Assembly: GCF_009908295.1 (NCBI RefSeq)
Contig: NZ_JAAALO010000002.1
Span: forward strand, 595,490-659,489
DNA: 64,000 bases
Direction: 5' to 3'
Source of the DNA: Micromonospora rubida
Lineage (GTDB): Bacteria > Actinomycetota > Actinomycetes > Mycobacteriales > Micromonosporaceae
Each line of letters opens with the position of its first letter. Positions within the stretch are counted from its first letter, which is position 1. Position numbers and translations under genes: made by a program. Of this stretch, positions 33,272-42,728 are shown one piece after another. The notes under the pieces are model-generated. The model saw only the letters and a list, made by a program, of their open reading frames with translations, was not told the origin of the DNA and ran no database searches.

Positions 33272-35695
33272 ATGGCCTTTCGGACGTGGGGCAAGCTGCT
33301 GCTCACCGCGCTCGGGGTGAGCGTGCTCGCCGGGGCCGGTCAGCTCGGCGTCGCGTACGGGTTCGGCATCGTCCGACTCGCCGGCGACTTCACCGACGCC
33401 ACCGTCAACCGGTGGCCGGCCCAGTTGGTCTGGGTGAGCTGGTTCGCGACGGTCGCCGCCGTGGTCGGGGCCGTGGTGGCCGAGCGTATCGCCCGCGCCG
33501 AACCCGTCGCGGCCACCACGACGGGGCGGCTCGGAATGGCCGGCGCGGCGGCGCTGGGCGCGACCGTCGTCGCCCCGCTGTGCATGCAGCCGGCCCGCGC
33601 CACCGAGCTGAGCGGCGTCGACCCGGTCTGGGCGGTCGGCATCTGCGCCGTCCTCGGCGCGGTGGCCGGCGCCGGGGCGGCGCTCGCCGTGCTGCTCCGC
33701 CCGCCGCTGGGCTGGAACCTGACGATGGTGGCCGGCGCGGTGTGGCTGGTCGCCCTGTTCTCGTCCCTGCCGGCCCTGGTCGGCACCGGCCCGCTGCCGA
33801 CCATGCGGCTGGGGGTGTTCGAGCCGGGCTGGCTCGACGCCGCCGCGGCGCAGCGGCTGGCCATGGTGCTGCTGCCGCTGGTGGCCCTGCTCGCCGGCGC
33901 GGCCTCGGGCGCACTGGCCCGCTGGCGGGGCCACCCGCCGCTGATCGGCGGCGCGTCCGGCGCGTCCGGCCCCGTGCTGGTCGCCTTCGCCTACCTGGCC
34001 GCCGGCCCGGGAGACTCCGTCGACCGGTACCAGCTCGCCCCCTACTACGGCGCCCTGATCGCGGTCGCCACCGGCGTGCTCGGCTCCGCCGCCGCCACCC
34101 TGGCCCGCTGGCCGCTCGTCACCTCCGGCCACCCCACCGACCAGCCGGCCGACCGACCCGCGACGCCGGTCGAGGCCGTCGGCGACCCGGCGATCGAGCC
34201 CACGGACATCCTCCGGCCGCTGCCTGCCGGCCCGACCGTGCCGGTGACCGGCGACGCGGACGGCGCCGACCCCGTCGGCCCGCCCGCCTCGGACACCGCC
34301 TCGGCCCGTCGGGTCCCCGCGACCGTCGGCGATCCGCTGCCGGACGGCCGCCCTGCGCCGGGCACGCCGGCCGGCGGGAGCACGCCGGCGCACTGGGAGT
34401 GGCCGACGGCCGCCGGCACGGCATCCTCCGCCCAGGGCGCCATGCCCCGCACCGCCGACGGGCCCGCCACCGCCGACGGGCCCGCCGTCTCCGGGACCCC
34501 CGACGCGCCCCGCACCCCCGACACCTCCCCCGTCGCCGAAGCCCTCCCCGCCGAGGCGCCTCCCGCCACTGACGCCTCCCGCCCCGGCGGCGATGACGCC
34601 GGGGTCACGGTCGCCCCGGTGCCCCGGCCGAAGCGGGCCCGGAAACCGAGGGCCGGCACCCCACCGGCGCCGGCCACCGAGACACCCCCGCCGGCCGACA
34701 GCCCAGATCCGGCCGGCACCCCAGACCCGGCAGCCTTGACGGGTCGGAGCGCCGCCGGCAGTGCGGGCGCGAGCCGCCCCCGCGCGGCCGACACCGCCGA
34801 CACGACGGACAACGCCCGCCCCGGCAGCCCTCGGGACAAGGGAACCGCCGCCGACCCGACGGGTCCGGCCGGCCCCGGGAGCGTGCCGGGGGTGGAGGAG
34901 GTCACCGACGGCGCCTCCGGTGGCTCCGGAACCGCCGCACCGGCGGCCACCCCCGCCCGACGGCAAGCCAGGCCCACGTTCTTCGAGGCACCCTCGTTCG
35001 AGGACATGGTGCAACCCGCCCCGCCGGAGCCGACCTGGACGAGCGACGCCACGCGCGACTGGTCGCCCCCGGCCGAACCGGACAGCCGGCCGGCCCCCGC
35101 CGATGCCGACCCGCGGCCCCGGCCCCGGCGGCCCCTGCCCGACCTGGGCCGGGTGGCGAGCTGGGACGCTTTCGGCAACACCGTCCGGCGGGCCGGCCCC
35201 ACGGCGACCGTCGGCCACGGCGGGGTCGGGCCACAGCCTCACGCCCCCCGGCCGGCCGATCCCGGGCCGAGCGAGCTGGACCGGACCGACAGCGGACAGA
35301 CCGACAGCGGACGGACCGACAGCGGACGGACCGCCGGCCGCCCGCCTGTCGACGGCGGCCGAACCGACACCGGGCCGAGCGACACCAGGCCGGCCAACAC
35401 CGGGCAGGGCGACGGCGAGCCGGGCACCGCGACCCCGGTGGCGGCCGGTGACGCGATCGAGGACCCCGCCACCGGCCGGTCCCGCCTACGGCGCGCCCTG
35501 TTCCGGCGCAACCGGGCCCGGACCCCCGACGACGCGGCGCCCACGGCCGAGCGGGACGACCGCCGGGAGCAGCAGGACGAGGAGTACGTCGACTGGGTCA
35601 CCGGCCTGGCCAGTCCCGTGCCGGACCAGGACGGCGGGCCGGAGAACGCCGGGCAGCGGTCGCTGCGTCCCCCCGGCCGCCACCACCGGGACTGA
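33272..35695 (+). CDS. Large membrane protein with disordered Pro/Ala-rich tail
   Basis: This 807-residue protein has roughly eight hydrophobic segments in the first 290 residues (starting LLLTALGVSVLAGAGQLGVAYG), then about 500 residues of Pro/Ala/Asp/Gly-rich, low-complexity sequence. The tail contains short tandem repeats: TADGPA twice and a DSG(Q/R)T pentad three times near 35290-35335. It ends with an Arg-rich stretch (LRRALFRRNRARTPDDA) and the conserved-looking EEYVDWVTGL. I do not recognise the family. I chose ATG 33272 because a TAACGT box is 7 nt upstream; GTG 33263 falls inside that box. It stands alone between LLM and aldo-keto genes. Confidence 0.75.
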   Translation: MAFRTWGKLLLTALGVSVLAGAGQLGVAYGFGIVRLAGDFTDATVNRWPAQLVWVSWFATVAAVVGAVVAERIARAEPVAATTTGRLGMAGAAALGATVVAPLCMQPARATELSGVDPVWAVGICAVLGAVAGAGAALAVLLRPPLGWNLTMVAGAVWLVALFSSLPALVGTGPLPTMRLGVFEPGWLDAAAAQRLAMVLLPLVALLAGAASGALARWRGHPPLIGGASGASGPVLVAFAYLAAGPGDSVDRYQLAPYYGALIAVATGVLGSAAATLARWPLVTSGHPTDQPADRPATPVEAVGDPAIEPTDILRPLPAGPTVPVTGDADGADPVGPPASDTASARRVPATVGDPLPDGRPAPGTPAGGSTPAHWEWPTAAGTASSAQGAMPRTADGPATADGPAVSGTPDAPRTPDTSPVAEALPAEAPPATDASRPGGDDAGVTVAPVPRPKRARKPRAGTPPAPATETPPPADSPDPAGTPDPAALTGRSAAGSAGASRPRAADTADTTDNARPGSPRDKGTAADPTGPAGPGSVPGVEEVTDGASGGSGTAAPAATPARRQARPTFFEAPSFEDMVQPAPPEPTWTSDATRDWSPPAEPDSRPAPADADPRPRPRRPLPDLGRVASWDAFGNTVRRAGPTATVGHGGVGPQPHAPRPADPGPSELDRTDSGQTDSGRTDSGRTAGRPPVDGGRTDTGPSDTRPANTGQGDGEPGTATPVAAGDAIEDPATGRSRLRRALFRRNRARTPDDAAPTAERDDRREQQDEEYVDWVTGLASPVPDQDGGPENAGQRSLRPPGRHHRD

Positions 35696-35816
35696 CGGCG
35701 AGGTTCGACGACGGAACGCCGACGTGGCGGGGTCTCGCCCACCATGCGCCGCGACGTCGCCGGCCGGAGGCGACCCGGGCCCGCCGGCCCGGAGGTGACC
35801 CGGGGCCGGTCGCGGC
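35696..35816. other. Convergent spacer between membrane protein and aldo-keto reductase
   Basis: About 120 nt with repeated CCCGGGCC/GGCCCGG and GGAGG(C/T)GACCCGGG words at 35767-35805 that can fold as a terminator for both genes. No gene seen. Confidence 0.4.
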
Positions 35817-36770
35817 TCAGAGGATCGCGTCGAGGGCGTCGAGGTCCGCGTCGGTGGGCTGCCAGACGCCGGCCTCCGCGTTGGCCCGCACCTGCTCGGG
35901 CGTGGTCGCACCGGCGATCACCGAGGTCACCGCCGGCCGGGCGGCCAGCCCGCCGATGGCCACCTGGAGCAGGGACAGCCCTCGCTCGGCGGCGTACGCC
36001 TCCAGCGCCTCGATGACGTCCCACCGCGCGGCGGCCAGGCGCTCGGCGTACCGGCCGCCCCCGGAGAGCCGACTGCCGGCGGGTGCCGCCTCGCCGCGCT
36101 TGTACTTGCCGGTGAGCAGCCCGTTGGCCAGCGGGAAGAACGGCAGCATGCCCAGGCCGAACCGCTCGCAGGCTCCGATGACCTCGGCCTCGACGCCCCG
36201 CTCCAGCAGCGAGTAGTGGTTCTGCGCGCTGATGAACCGGGCCCGCCCGCTGGACGAGGCGACCCAGTCGGCGTCGGCGATCTGCCAGCCGGCGAAGTTG
36301 GAGTTGCCGAGGTAGCGCACCTTGCCGGCGCGGACCAGGTCGTCCAGGGCGGCGAGGGTCTCGTCGATCGGGGTGCCCGGGTCCGGCTCGTGCATCTGGT
36401 ACAGGTCGATGTGGTCGGTGCCGAGCCGGCGCAGCGACGCCTCCACCGCCCGGGCGATGTACCGCCGGGCGCCCCGGGCCCCGTGGTCCGGGCCGTTGCG
36501 CCCCTGCATGTCCATGCCGAACTTGGTGGCCACCACCACGTCGTCCCGGCGGCCCTTGAGCACCTGGCCGAGCAGCTCCTCGGAGCCCCCCGGCTCATCG
36601 CCGTAGATGTCGGCGGTGTCGAAGAGGTTGATGCCGGCGTCGAGGGCGGCGTCGACCACCACCCGGGTGCCGTCGAGGTCGAGCTTACGGCCGAAGTTGT
36701 TGCAGCCGATGCCGACCACGGACACCACGAGCCCGGAGTCGCCCAGCCGGCGATAGGTCATCTCAGTCAC
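35817..36770 (-). CDS. Aldo/keto reductase
   Basis: This 317-residue NADPH-dependent (beta/alpha)8 reductase has catalytic Asp and Tyr in FDTADIYGD, Lys in VATKFGMD and His in YQMHEPDP, the usual tetrad. Near the C-terminus SVIAGATTPEQV and NAEAG bind the NADPH phosphate. The substrate is unknown. I set the start at GTG 36770 because TAGGGT lies 7 nt upstream, giving a leaderless mRNA that begins VTEMTYRRLGDSG; the longer start at 36779 would overlap the -10 box. Confidence 0.92.
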   Translation of the reverse strand: MTEMTYRRLGDSGLVVSVVGIGCNNFGRKLDLDGTRVVVDAALDAGINLFDTADIYGDEPGGSEELLGQVLKGRRDDVVVATKFGMDMQGRNGPDHGARGARRYIARAVEASLRRLGTDHIDLYQMHEPDPGTPIDETLAALDDLVRAGKVRYLGNSNFAGWQIADADWVASSSGRARFISAQNHYSLLERGVEAEVIGACERFGLGMLPFFPLANGLLTGKYKRGEAAPAGSRLSGGGRYAERLAAARWDVIEALEAYAAERGLSLLQVAIGGLAARPAVTSVIAGATTPEQVRANAEAGVWQPTDADLDALDAIL

Positions 36771-36777
36771 GTGATCC

Positions 36778-36783
36778 ACCCTA
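36778..36783 (-). promoter_or_regulatory. -10 box of leaderless aldo/keto reductase
   Basis: TAGGGT on the minus strand, then GGATCAC (7 nt) and GTG 36770. Confidence 0.6.
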
Positions 36784-36933
36784 TGCCCGCCCCGGTGGGG
36801 CCACCGGTCGGACGCCCCACCGCCCCGGCGTAGCCCGCCCGCCCCGGCAACAGCGGCTCACCCCGGGTGCCGCCGGAGAGACGGCCACCCCGGCTCAGCG
36901 GGGCGACCCGGCACGGCCCCGTCGAGCGGCGGA

Positions 36934-37731
36934 TCAGCGGAGCGCCTCGGCGACCAGCCGATGCGCGTCGGCGACGGTGGCGGCCAGCTCGGCCGGGGTG
37001 CGGCCGACCGCGCCGAGTAGCCCCTGTGCCCGGCGGGCGAAGTCCACCGGGGCGCCCGGCAGCCTGCCGGCCGAGGCGATCATGCCCTTCTCGTTCACCA
37101 GCCACCGCCCGGCCCGGCCGTGCAGCGCCTGGACGACCACGCCGACCGCCCGAAACAGGCAGCCGGCCACGTAGCCGCCATCCCCCGCCGCCGCGCCCTT
37201 GGCGGCTGCGTCGAGCAGGAACCCCGCCTCCCAGCCCCCGGCCAGCAGGGCGGTGGCCAGCGCAGCCGGGTAGCACCCGGTCTCCGCCCGCAGCGCGGTC
37301 AGCTCCCCGGTCGGGTCGCCGAGCACCCGGCACAGCGCCACCTCGCCGGCGTAGGCGTGCGAGTAGAAGCCCAGCGGGTGACCGGCCTGCACCTCGACGG
37401 TGTACCGGCCGGCCCGGCAGTCGGCCCAGACCCGGCCCACCCGGTCGAGGTCGCGGTAGATCCAGTCCACCGCCACCCCGCCGACGCGCAGCCAGCCGCC
37501 GCCGTCCACCCACGGCCCCCAGCCGCCCGGCGCGGTCAGTTCCGCCTCCGCCCCGGCCACCGAGGCGGCGACGGCGCGCAGCGCCGGCACGTCCAGGCCA
37601 CCCCGGTAGTAGAGGCCCACGTCCCAGTCGGAGTCGGGCCGGTGTTCGCCCCGGGCCCGGCTGCCGCCGAGAGCCACCGCGACCACCCCGTCCACCCCGC
37701 AGAGCCGGTCGACCAGCTCGTCGCCGATCAC
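36934..37731 (-). CDS. Nucleotidyltransferase (Pol-beta/MNT type)
   Basis: This 265-residue nucleotidyltransferase has the catalytic signature GGSRARGEHRPDSDWDVGLY near residues 21-40 (GSx10DxD) and a third Asp in VDWIYRD near 90. A helical C-terminal half (about 130-265) resembles the substrate domain of lincosamide/kanamycin-type nucleotidyltransferases. The GTG at 37731 overlaps the ABC-F stop (GTGA), so the two are coupled. An antibiotic-modifying function is an inference from the fold and the ABC-F neighbour; a toxin-type MNT is the alternative, but no HEPN partner is present. Confidence 0.8.
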   Translation of the reverse strand: MIGDELVDRLCGVDGVVAVALGGSRARGEHRPDSDWDVGLYYRGGLDVPALRAVAASVAGAEAELTAPGGWGPWVDGGGWLRVGGVAVDWIYRDLDRVGRVWADCRAGRYTVEVQAGHPLGFYSHAYAGEVALCRVLGDPTGELTALRAETGCYPAALATALLAGGWEAGFLLDAAAKGAAAGDGGYVAGCLFRAVGVVVQALHGRAGRWLVNEKGMIASAGRLPGAPVDFARRAQGLLGAVGRTPAELAATVADAHRLVAEALR

Positions 37732-39407
37732 CCGACGTCCCAGACCGGCTCCGGCGTCTGCACCACCTCGCCGTCGCTGCGGAACAGCACGAACCGGTCG
37801 AAGGAACGGGTGAACCACCGGTCGTGGGTCACCGCGACCACCGTCCCGGCGAACGCGGTCAGGCCCGCCTCCAGCGCCTCCGCGCTGGCCAGGTCCAGGT
37901 TGTCGGTGGGCTCGTCGAGCAACAGCAGCGTCGCCCCGGACAGCTCCAGCATCAGCACCAGGAAACGGGCCTGCTGGCCGCCGGAGAGGGTGCCGAACCG
38001 CTGGTCGCCCTGCCCCGGCAGCTCGTACCGGCTCAGCGCCGCCATCGCGGCGTGCCGGTCCATTCCGGCCCGGTGCTCGTCGCCGCGCCAGAGGATGTCG
38101 ACGAGCGTGCGGTCCACCAGCTCGGGGCGGTCGTGGGTCTGGGAGAAGTGGCCGGGGCGGACCCGGGCGCCGAGCCGGACCGTCCCGCCGTGCGCCACCG
38201 GGGCGAGCGCGGCGGCCCCGTCGACCGGGCCGTTGGCCGGCTCCGGGTCGGTGCCACCCCGGGCCAGCAGCCGCAGGAAGTGCGACTTGCCGGTGCCGTT
38301 CGCGCCGAGGACCGCGACCCGGTCGCCGTACCAGATCTCCAGGTCGAAGGGGTAGGTCAGGCCGTCCAACTCGAGCTGCTCGGCGACCACCGCGCGCTTG
38401 CCGGTCCGCCCGCCGGTCAGCTTCATCCGGATGTCCTGGTCCTTCGGGGGTACGGGCGGCGGCCCGGCCTCCTCGAACTTGCGCAGCCGGGTCTGCGCGG
38501 CCTGGTACCGCGAGGCCAGCCCGTCGTTGTACGCCGCCTTCTGCTTGTACATCAGCATCAGCTCGCGCAGCTTCTGGTGCTCCTCGTCCCAGCGGCGGCG
38601 CAGCTCGTCGAGGCGGGCGTGCCGGGCCACCCTGGCCTCGTGCCAGCTCGCGAAGCCGCCGGGGTGCACCCAGGCGCTGCCGCCCTCCACGGCGACCACC
38701 CGGCCGGCGGTGCGGGCCAGCAACTCCCGGTCGTGCGAGACGTAGAGCACCGACTTCGGCGACTCGCGCAGCCGGTCCTCCAACCACCGTTTGCCGGGCA
38801 CGTCGAGGAAGTTGTCGGGCTCGTCGAGCAGCAGCACCTCGTCGGGGCCGCGGAGCAGCAGTTCGAGGGCGAAGCGCTTCTGCTGGCCGCCGGAGAGGGT
38901 CCGCACCGGACGGTCCCGGGCGGCGTCCCAGGGCAGGTCGAGCACGATGGTGGTGACGGTGTCGAAGAGCACCTCGGCGTCGTACCCGCCGGTCTCGCCC
39001 CAGGCGGCAAGCGCGTCCGCGTACGCGAGCTGGGCCCGGCCCGCGGCGGTGCTGAACTTGCCGCGGGCCTCGGCCGCCCGCATGGCCGCCTCGGTCTCGG
39101 CGAGCCGGCGGCCGGCGTCGCGCAGCGCGGGCGGGGCGAGCGACAGGGCCAGGTCGGCGAGGGTGGAGTCGTCGCCGATCATGCCGATGAACTGGCGCAT
39201 CACGCCGAGGCCCCCGGAGCGGGAGACGGCACCGGTCCGCACCGGCAGGTCGCCGGCGACCATCCGCAGCAGGGTCGTCTTGCCGGCCCCGTTCGGCCCG
39301 ACGAGAGCGACCTTGGCACCCTCTCCGACCCGGAACGACACGTCGGTGAAGAGTTCCCGACCGTCGGGCAGGATGTGCCCGACCATTGCCACGTCCACGT
39401 ATCCCAC
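37728..39407 (-). CDS. ABC-F family ATP-binding protein
   Basis: A 559-residue soluble protein with two ABC domains and no membrane segments. Domain 1 has GPNGAGKTT near 38-46, LSGGQQKRF near 165 and LLLDEPDNFLD. Domain 2 has GANGTGKS near 345, LSGGQQAR and LLLDEPTDNLD. The inter-domain linker carries a Lys/Arg-rich helical arm (LRRRWDEEHQKLRELMLMYKQK region). ABC-F proteins bind the ribosome E site and can displace antibiotics or aid translation. GTG 39407 has AGGA about 8-9 nt upstream. It sits between the methyltransferase and the nucleotidyltransferase. Confidence 0.93.
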   Translation of the reverse strand: MGYVDVAMVGHILPDGRELFTDVSFRVGEGAKVALVGPNGAGKTTLLRMVAGDLPVRTGAVSRSGGLGVMRQFIGMIGDDSTLADLALSLAPPALRDAGRRLAETEAAMRAAEARGKFSTAAGRAQLAYADALAAWGETGGYDAEVLFDTVTTIVLDLPWDAARDRPVRTLSGGQQKRFALELLLRGPDEVLLLDEPDNFLDVPGKRWLEDRLRESPKSVLYVSHDRELLARTAGRVVAVEGGSAWVHPGGFASWHEARVARHARLDELRRRWDEEHQKLRELMLMYKQKAAYNDGLASRYQAAQTRLRKFEEAGPPPVPPKDQDIRMKLTGGRTGKRAVVAEQLELDGLTYPFDLEIWYGDRVAVLGANGTGKSHFLRLLARGGTDPEPANGPVDGAAALAPVAHGGTVRLGARVRPGHFSQTHDRPELVDRTLVDILWRGDEHRAGMDRHAAMAALSRYELPGQGDQRFGTLSGGQQARFLVLMLELSGATLLLLDEPTDNLDLASAEALEAGLTAFAGTVVAVTHDRWFTRSFDRFVLFRSDGEVVQTPEPVWDVG

Positions 39408-39447
39408 GTCGGCATCCTGCCCGAGCAGCCGGCCGGGCGACACTCGA

Positions 39448-40062
39448 TTACCGGGTGACCCGCAGCACCCGGAAGCCCTTCTGGCTGGCGTGCCGCCACA
39501 CCTGCCAGCCCTGCTCGACCAGCCAGCGTTGCAGGGAGTCGCCGCCGAGGTGGCGGGCCACCACCAGCCAGGCCACGCCGTCCGGGGCGAGCCGGGGCAG
39601 CCAGCGCAGCAGCAGCTCGTGCAGGCCCTCCTTGCCGATCCGGATGGGCGGGTTGGACCAGATCTGGGCGAAGGCCAACTCGGTCGGCACGTCGTCCGGG
39701 GTGGCGACCCGGACCCGGTCGGCGGCGCCGACCCGCTCGGCGTTGACGGTGGTGAGCGCCCGGGCCCGTTCGTTGACGTCGACCGCCCAGACGGTGGCCG
39801 CCGGAGCGCTGTCGGCCAGCACGCAGGTGATCGGGCCGAAGCCGCAGCCGAGGTCGAGCAGCGGGCCGGCGACGTCCGGCGTCGGCAGGTCCGCCTTGCG
39901 CAGCAGCACCGCCGTGCCCGGGTCGAGGCGGGCGGCGGAGAACACCCCACCGGCCGAGGTCAGGGTGTACTCGCGCCCGGCGGCGGTGAACTCGACCTCC
40001 CGGGGGCGGGCGTCGGTTCCGGGTTCAGCGCTGAAGTAGTGGTCGCCGGTCACGTCCGGCAT
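39448..40062 (-). CDS. Class I SAM-dependent methyltransferase (RsmC-like)
   Basis: A 204-residue small methyltransferase of the MTS/RsmC-like type. It has motif I LLDLGCGFGPI near 75-85, the acidic loop WAVDVNERA and the substrate motif WSNPPIRIGKEGLHELL near 125-140 (NPPxRxGK). RsmC methylates G1207 of 16S rRNA, but this protein is single-domain, so the target (16S G1207, or a resistance site) is uncertain. It opens the methyltransferase/ABC-F/nucleotidyltransferase cluster; 40 nt separate it from the ABC-F gene. Confidence 0.88.
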   Translation of the reverse strand: MPDVTGDHYFSAEPGTDARPREVEFTAAGREYTLTSAGGVFSAARLDPGTAVLLRKADLPTPDVAGPLLDLGCGFGPITCVLADSAPAATVWAVDVNERARALTTVNAERVGAADRVRVATPDDVPTELAFAQIWSNPPIRIGKEGLHELLLRWLPRLAPDGVAWLVVARHLGGDSLQRWLVEQGWQVWRHASQKGFRVLRVTR

Positions 40063-40161
40063 TCTCGCACCGCCGTTCGGGCCGGCGATGGCGCGGTGGG
40101 CGGCGGCGGCGACCCGGCACCGCGATATCCCGTTATTACCCCCTAAAGGGACAATAGGCCC

Positions 40162-40167
40162 TAGTCT
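40162..40167 (+). promoter_or_regulatory. -10 box of leaderless membrane-protein gene
   Basis: TAGTCT followed by GGGCGGC and ATG 40175, a 16-mer identical to the TA-operon start. Confidence 0.6.
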
Positions 40168-40174
40168 GGGCGGC

Positions 40175-41212
40175 ATGGTGTACCGGTACGAATCCGATGA
40201 GGACGCATTCGAGGGACGCCCTCGGCCCGGCTCGGAACTGTCGACGGTCGGCGACGCCGGCCCCGCCCATACCGGCCCCTCCCCGTCCCGCTTCCCGACG
40301 CCGTCCCTGCCCCGGGCCACCCGCCCCGCGCCGCCCGCCCCACCGCCGGGCCCGGTCCCGTCCCGCGGCGCACCCCCGTTCTCCCCGCCGCCCACCCGGG
40401 CTGCCGCCACCACCCAGCCGCTGGACCTCCCCCGCAGCCGGCGAGCCCCGGAACCCGGCCGAAGTGGCGGCCGGCTCTGGCAGGTGCTGGTCGGCGGCGC
40501 GGCGGTCCTGGTGCTCCTCGCCCTCTGCGGGCTGGCCGGCGCCGCCCTGCTGCCCGACGGGACCTCGCAACCGAAGGTCACCCCGAGCCTGCCGGCCGCC
40601 GCCCCGTCGCCGTCGCGCACCGAACGGCAGGACATCGACTCCCGGGACACCGACCCGGCGCCACTGACCGCCAAAGAGGTCTTTTCCGGCCGGAAACTGA
40701 CCATCGGCGACGGCGAGGAGCCGTACGCGGTACTCAAGACCCAGTCGAGCGCCAGCTGCCCGACCGCCGCCACCGGCGAGGTGGCCGACCTGCTCGTCCA
40801 ACTCGGCTGCAACCAGGTGGTCCGGGCCACCCTGCGCTCCCCCGACGAGGAGCACCTGCTCACCGCAGGGCTGTTCAACCTGACCGACGTGGCCACCGCC
40901 CAGCGCGTCCGGGACCGCCTACGGGAGTTGCTCGACGGGCGGGAGGGCCGGTTCCGCGGCATGCCGGCCGGCGACGACACCGAGGCGCTCACCGACGCAC
41001 CCTCCCGGGTCGGCTGGCAGGTACGCGGCCACTACCTCGCGTACTGCCTGGTGGTCCGGGCCGACGGCAAGCCCGTGAAGGCCGGCGACCCGAAGGTCCG
41101 CGAGGTCCTGTACGACCTGATCGAGCTGCACCTGGACAAGAAGGTGCTGGAGCGTCGCGCGACCGGAGGCTCGACCGGACAGGCCACGGCCGCCCCCGGC
41201 GGAACCAACTGA
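40175..41212 (+). CDS. Single-pass membrane protein with Pro-rich N-terminus
   Basis: This 345-residue protein has a Pro/Ala/Arg-rich cytoplasmic part (1-105), one TM helix (about 108-130, WQVLVGGAAVLVLLALCGLAG) and an outer domain of about 190 residues with a regular alpha/beta pattern. The outer domain includes KLTIGDGEEPYAVLKTQ, two Cys likely disulfide-bonded (SCPTA and GCNQVV), and AGLFNLTDVATAQRVRDRL. I do not recognise the outer domain. I chose ATG 40175 because the leaderless box is 7 nt upstream; an earlier start lies inside the promoter. The gene ends convergently with truA. Confidence 0.75.
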   Translation: MVYRYESDEDAFEGRPRPGSELSTVGDAGPAHTGPSPSRFPTPSLPRATRPAPPAPPPGPVPSRGAPPFSPPPTRAAATTQPLDLPRSRRAPEPGRSGGRLWQVLVGGAAVLVLLALCGLAGAALLPDGTSQPKVTPSLPAAAPSPSRTERQDIDSRDTDPAPLTAKEVFSGRKLTIGDGEEPYAVLKTQSSASCPTAATGEVADLLVQLGCNQVVRATLRSPDEEHLLTAGLFNLTDVATAQRVRDRLRELLDGREGRFRGMPAGDDTEALTDAPSRVGWQVRGHYLAYCLVVRADGKPVKAGDPKVREVLYDLIELHLDKKVLERRATGGSTGQATAAPGGTN

Positions 41213-41237
41213 CCGGCCGCCCGGGGAACCTGCGGCC

Positions 41238-42101
41238 TCAGGCCTGCGTGGGGACGCGGAGCCGGCGGGTGAGGTCGGAGCGGCGGGCGTACTCGGCCGG
41301 GTCGTCGGGGTAGCCGACGGCGACCAGGGTCAGCCCGTGCGCCGGGGCCACCGTCACCTCGCTGGACCGGTCCCGCCGGGCCAGCAGGCCACCCGGCCAG
41401 TCCACCGGGCGCCGGCCGTCCCCGGCGACCAGCATCGCCCCGACCAGGCTGCGGACCATCGCCTGGCAGAACGCGTCAGCCTGGACGGTGGCGACCAGGA
41501 TTCCGTCCGGGTCGCGCCGCCAGTCCAGCCGGGTCACCTCCCGCAGTGTGGTGGCGTTCTCCTTGCGCCGGCAGTACGCGGCGAAGTCGTGTTCCCCCAC
41601 CAGCCCCGACGCGGCGGCGTTGAGCAGGCCCGGGTCGAGCGGCCTCGGCCAGGCCAGCACCTCGTGCCGGCGCAGCGGCTCGGCCCCGAACGGCGCGTCG
41701 GTCACCCGGTACTCGTACCGGCGAAAGGTCGCCGAGAACCGGGCGTCGAATTCGGCCGGCACCTCGGTCATCGTCCGCACCCGCATGTCGGTGGGGAGCA
41801 GCCGGGCCAGCCGGTGCAGCAGCGAGCCCTCCCACTCGTGCCACACGGCGGTGGGCAGATCGAGGTGGCAGACCTGGCCGGTGGCGTGCACCCCGGCGTC
41901 CGTCCGCCCGGCCACGGTCAGCCCGGCCGCCACGCCCGCCCCGAGGACCAGGTCCAGGGTCTGCACGAGCACGCCGGCCACCGTCCGCCGGGTCGGCTGG
42001 GCCGCCCAGCCGGAGAAGTCCGTGCCGTCGTACGAGACGTCCAGCCGCAGCCGGGTCCGCTCGTCCACCTCGCGTACCTCCTCATGGGTCGGGCCCGGCA
42101 T
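41238..42101 (-). CDS. truA: tRNA pseudouridine(38-40) synthase TruA
   Basis: TruA (287 residues) makes pseudouridine at positions 38-40 of the tRNA anticodon stem. The catalytic Asp is in AGRTDAGVHA near residues 66-75. RYEYRV and FAAYCRRKENATT, with the second half VRSLVGAM, match the family. The last gene of the infA-rplQ cluster, following rplQ after 35 nt. The start could be the ATG at 42101 or a GTG about 9 codons later, because the first residues (PGPTHEE) are not conserved. Confidence 0.95.
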   Translation of the reverse strand: MPGPTHEEVREVDERTRLRLDVSYDGTDFSGWAAQPTRRTVAGVLVQTLDLVLGAGVAAGLTVAGRTDAGVHATGQVCHLDLPTAVWHEWEGSLLHRLARLLPTDMRVRTMTEVPAEFDARFSATFRRYEYRVTDAPFGAEPLRRHEVLAWPRPLDPGLLNAAASGLVGEHDFAAYCRRKENATTLREVTRLDWRRDPDGILVATVQADAFCQAMVRSLVGAMLVAGDGRRPVDWPGGLLARRDRSSEVTVAPAHGLTLVAVGYPDDPAEYARRSDLTRRLRVPTQA

Positions 42102-42136
42102 CCCCGTGGGGGTGCCGGGCCCGAAGGTGCCGTTGA

Positions 42137-42694
42137 TCAGGCCTTGTTCTCGGTGGCCTCGTCGCTGTCCTCGCGGGCGGTGTCGGTGTCGCCGGACGCC
42201 GACACCGGCGCCTCGGCGTCCTGGTCGTCGGACTTCGCCTGCGGGGTCTCCTCCGCGGGGGCGAGCGCCTCGACCTTGTCCTGCTGCGCGGCCTTGCGAG
42301 CGGCGGTCTTCTTGTTCGCCTTCGGCTCGGCGACCTGCAACTCCTCGACCAGCTCGATGACCACCATCGGAGCGTTGTCACCCTTGCGCGGGCCAGTCTT
42401 CACGATCCGGGTGTAGCCACCGTTGCGGTTGGCGTACCGGGGCGCGATCTGGTCGAACAGGGAGTAGACCACGTCCTTGTCCTTGACGACGCCCAGCACC
42501 CGCCGCCGCGCGGCGAGGTCGCCCCGCTTGGCCTTGGTGATGAGCTGCTCGGCCAGCGGACGCAGCCGCCGGGCCTTCGTCTCGGTGGTCTTGATCTTGC
42601 CGTGCTGGAACAGCGCAGTGGCCAGGTTGGCCAGCATCAGCCGCTCGTGCGCGGGGCTGCCGCCGAGGCGGGGGCCCTTGGTGGGCGTGGGCAT
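42137..42694 (-). CDS. rplQ: 50S ribosomal protein L17
   Basis: L17 (185 residues) is recognised by [22 protein letters not shown] near the start and [21 protein letters not shown]. The core needs about 120 residues; the remaining 60 form an acidic, Ala/Glu/Asp-rich tail ([11 protein letters not shown] end) that is probably disordered. It follows rpoA after 34 nt. Confidence 0.96.
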   Translation of the reverse strand: MPTPTKGPRLGGSPAHERLMLANLATALFQHGKIKTTETKARRLRPLAEQLITKAKRGDLAARRRVLGVVKDKDVVYSLFDQIAPRYANRNGGYTRIVKTGPRKGDNAPMVVIELVEELQVAEPKANKKTAARKAAQQDKVEALAPAEETPQAKSDDQDAEAPVSASGDTDTAREDSDEATENKA

Positions 42695-42728
42695 GCTTGG
42701 TGCTCCTCAGGTGTGGCGGCAGCGGGGA

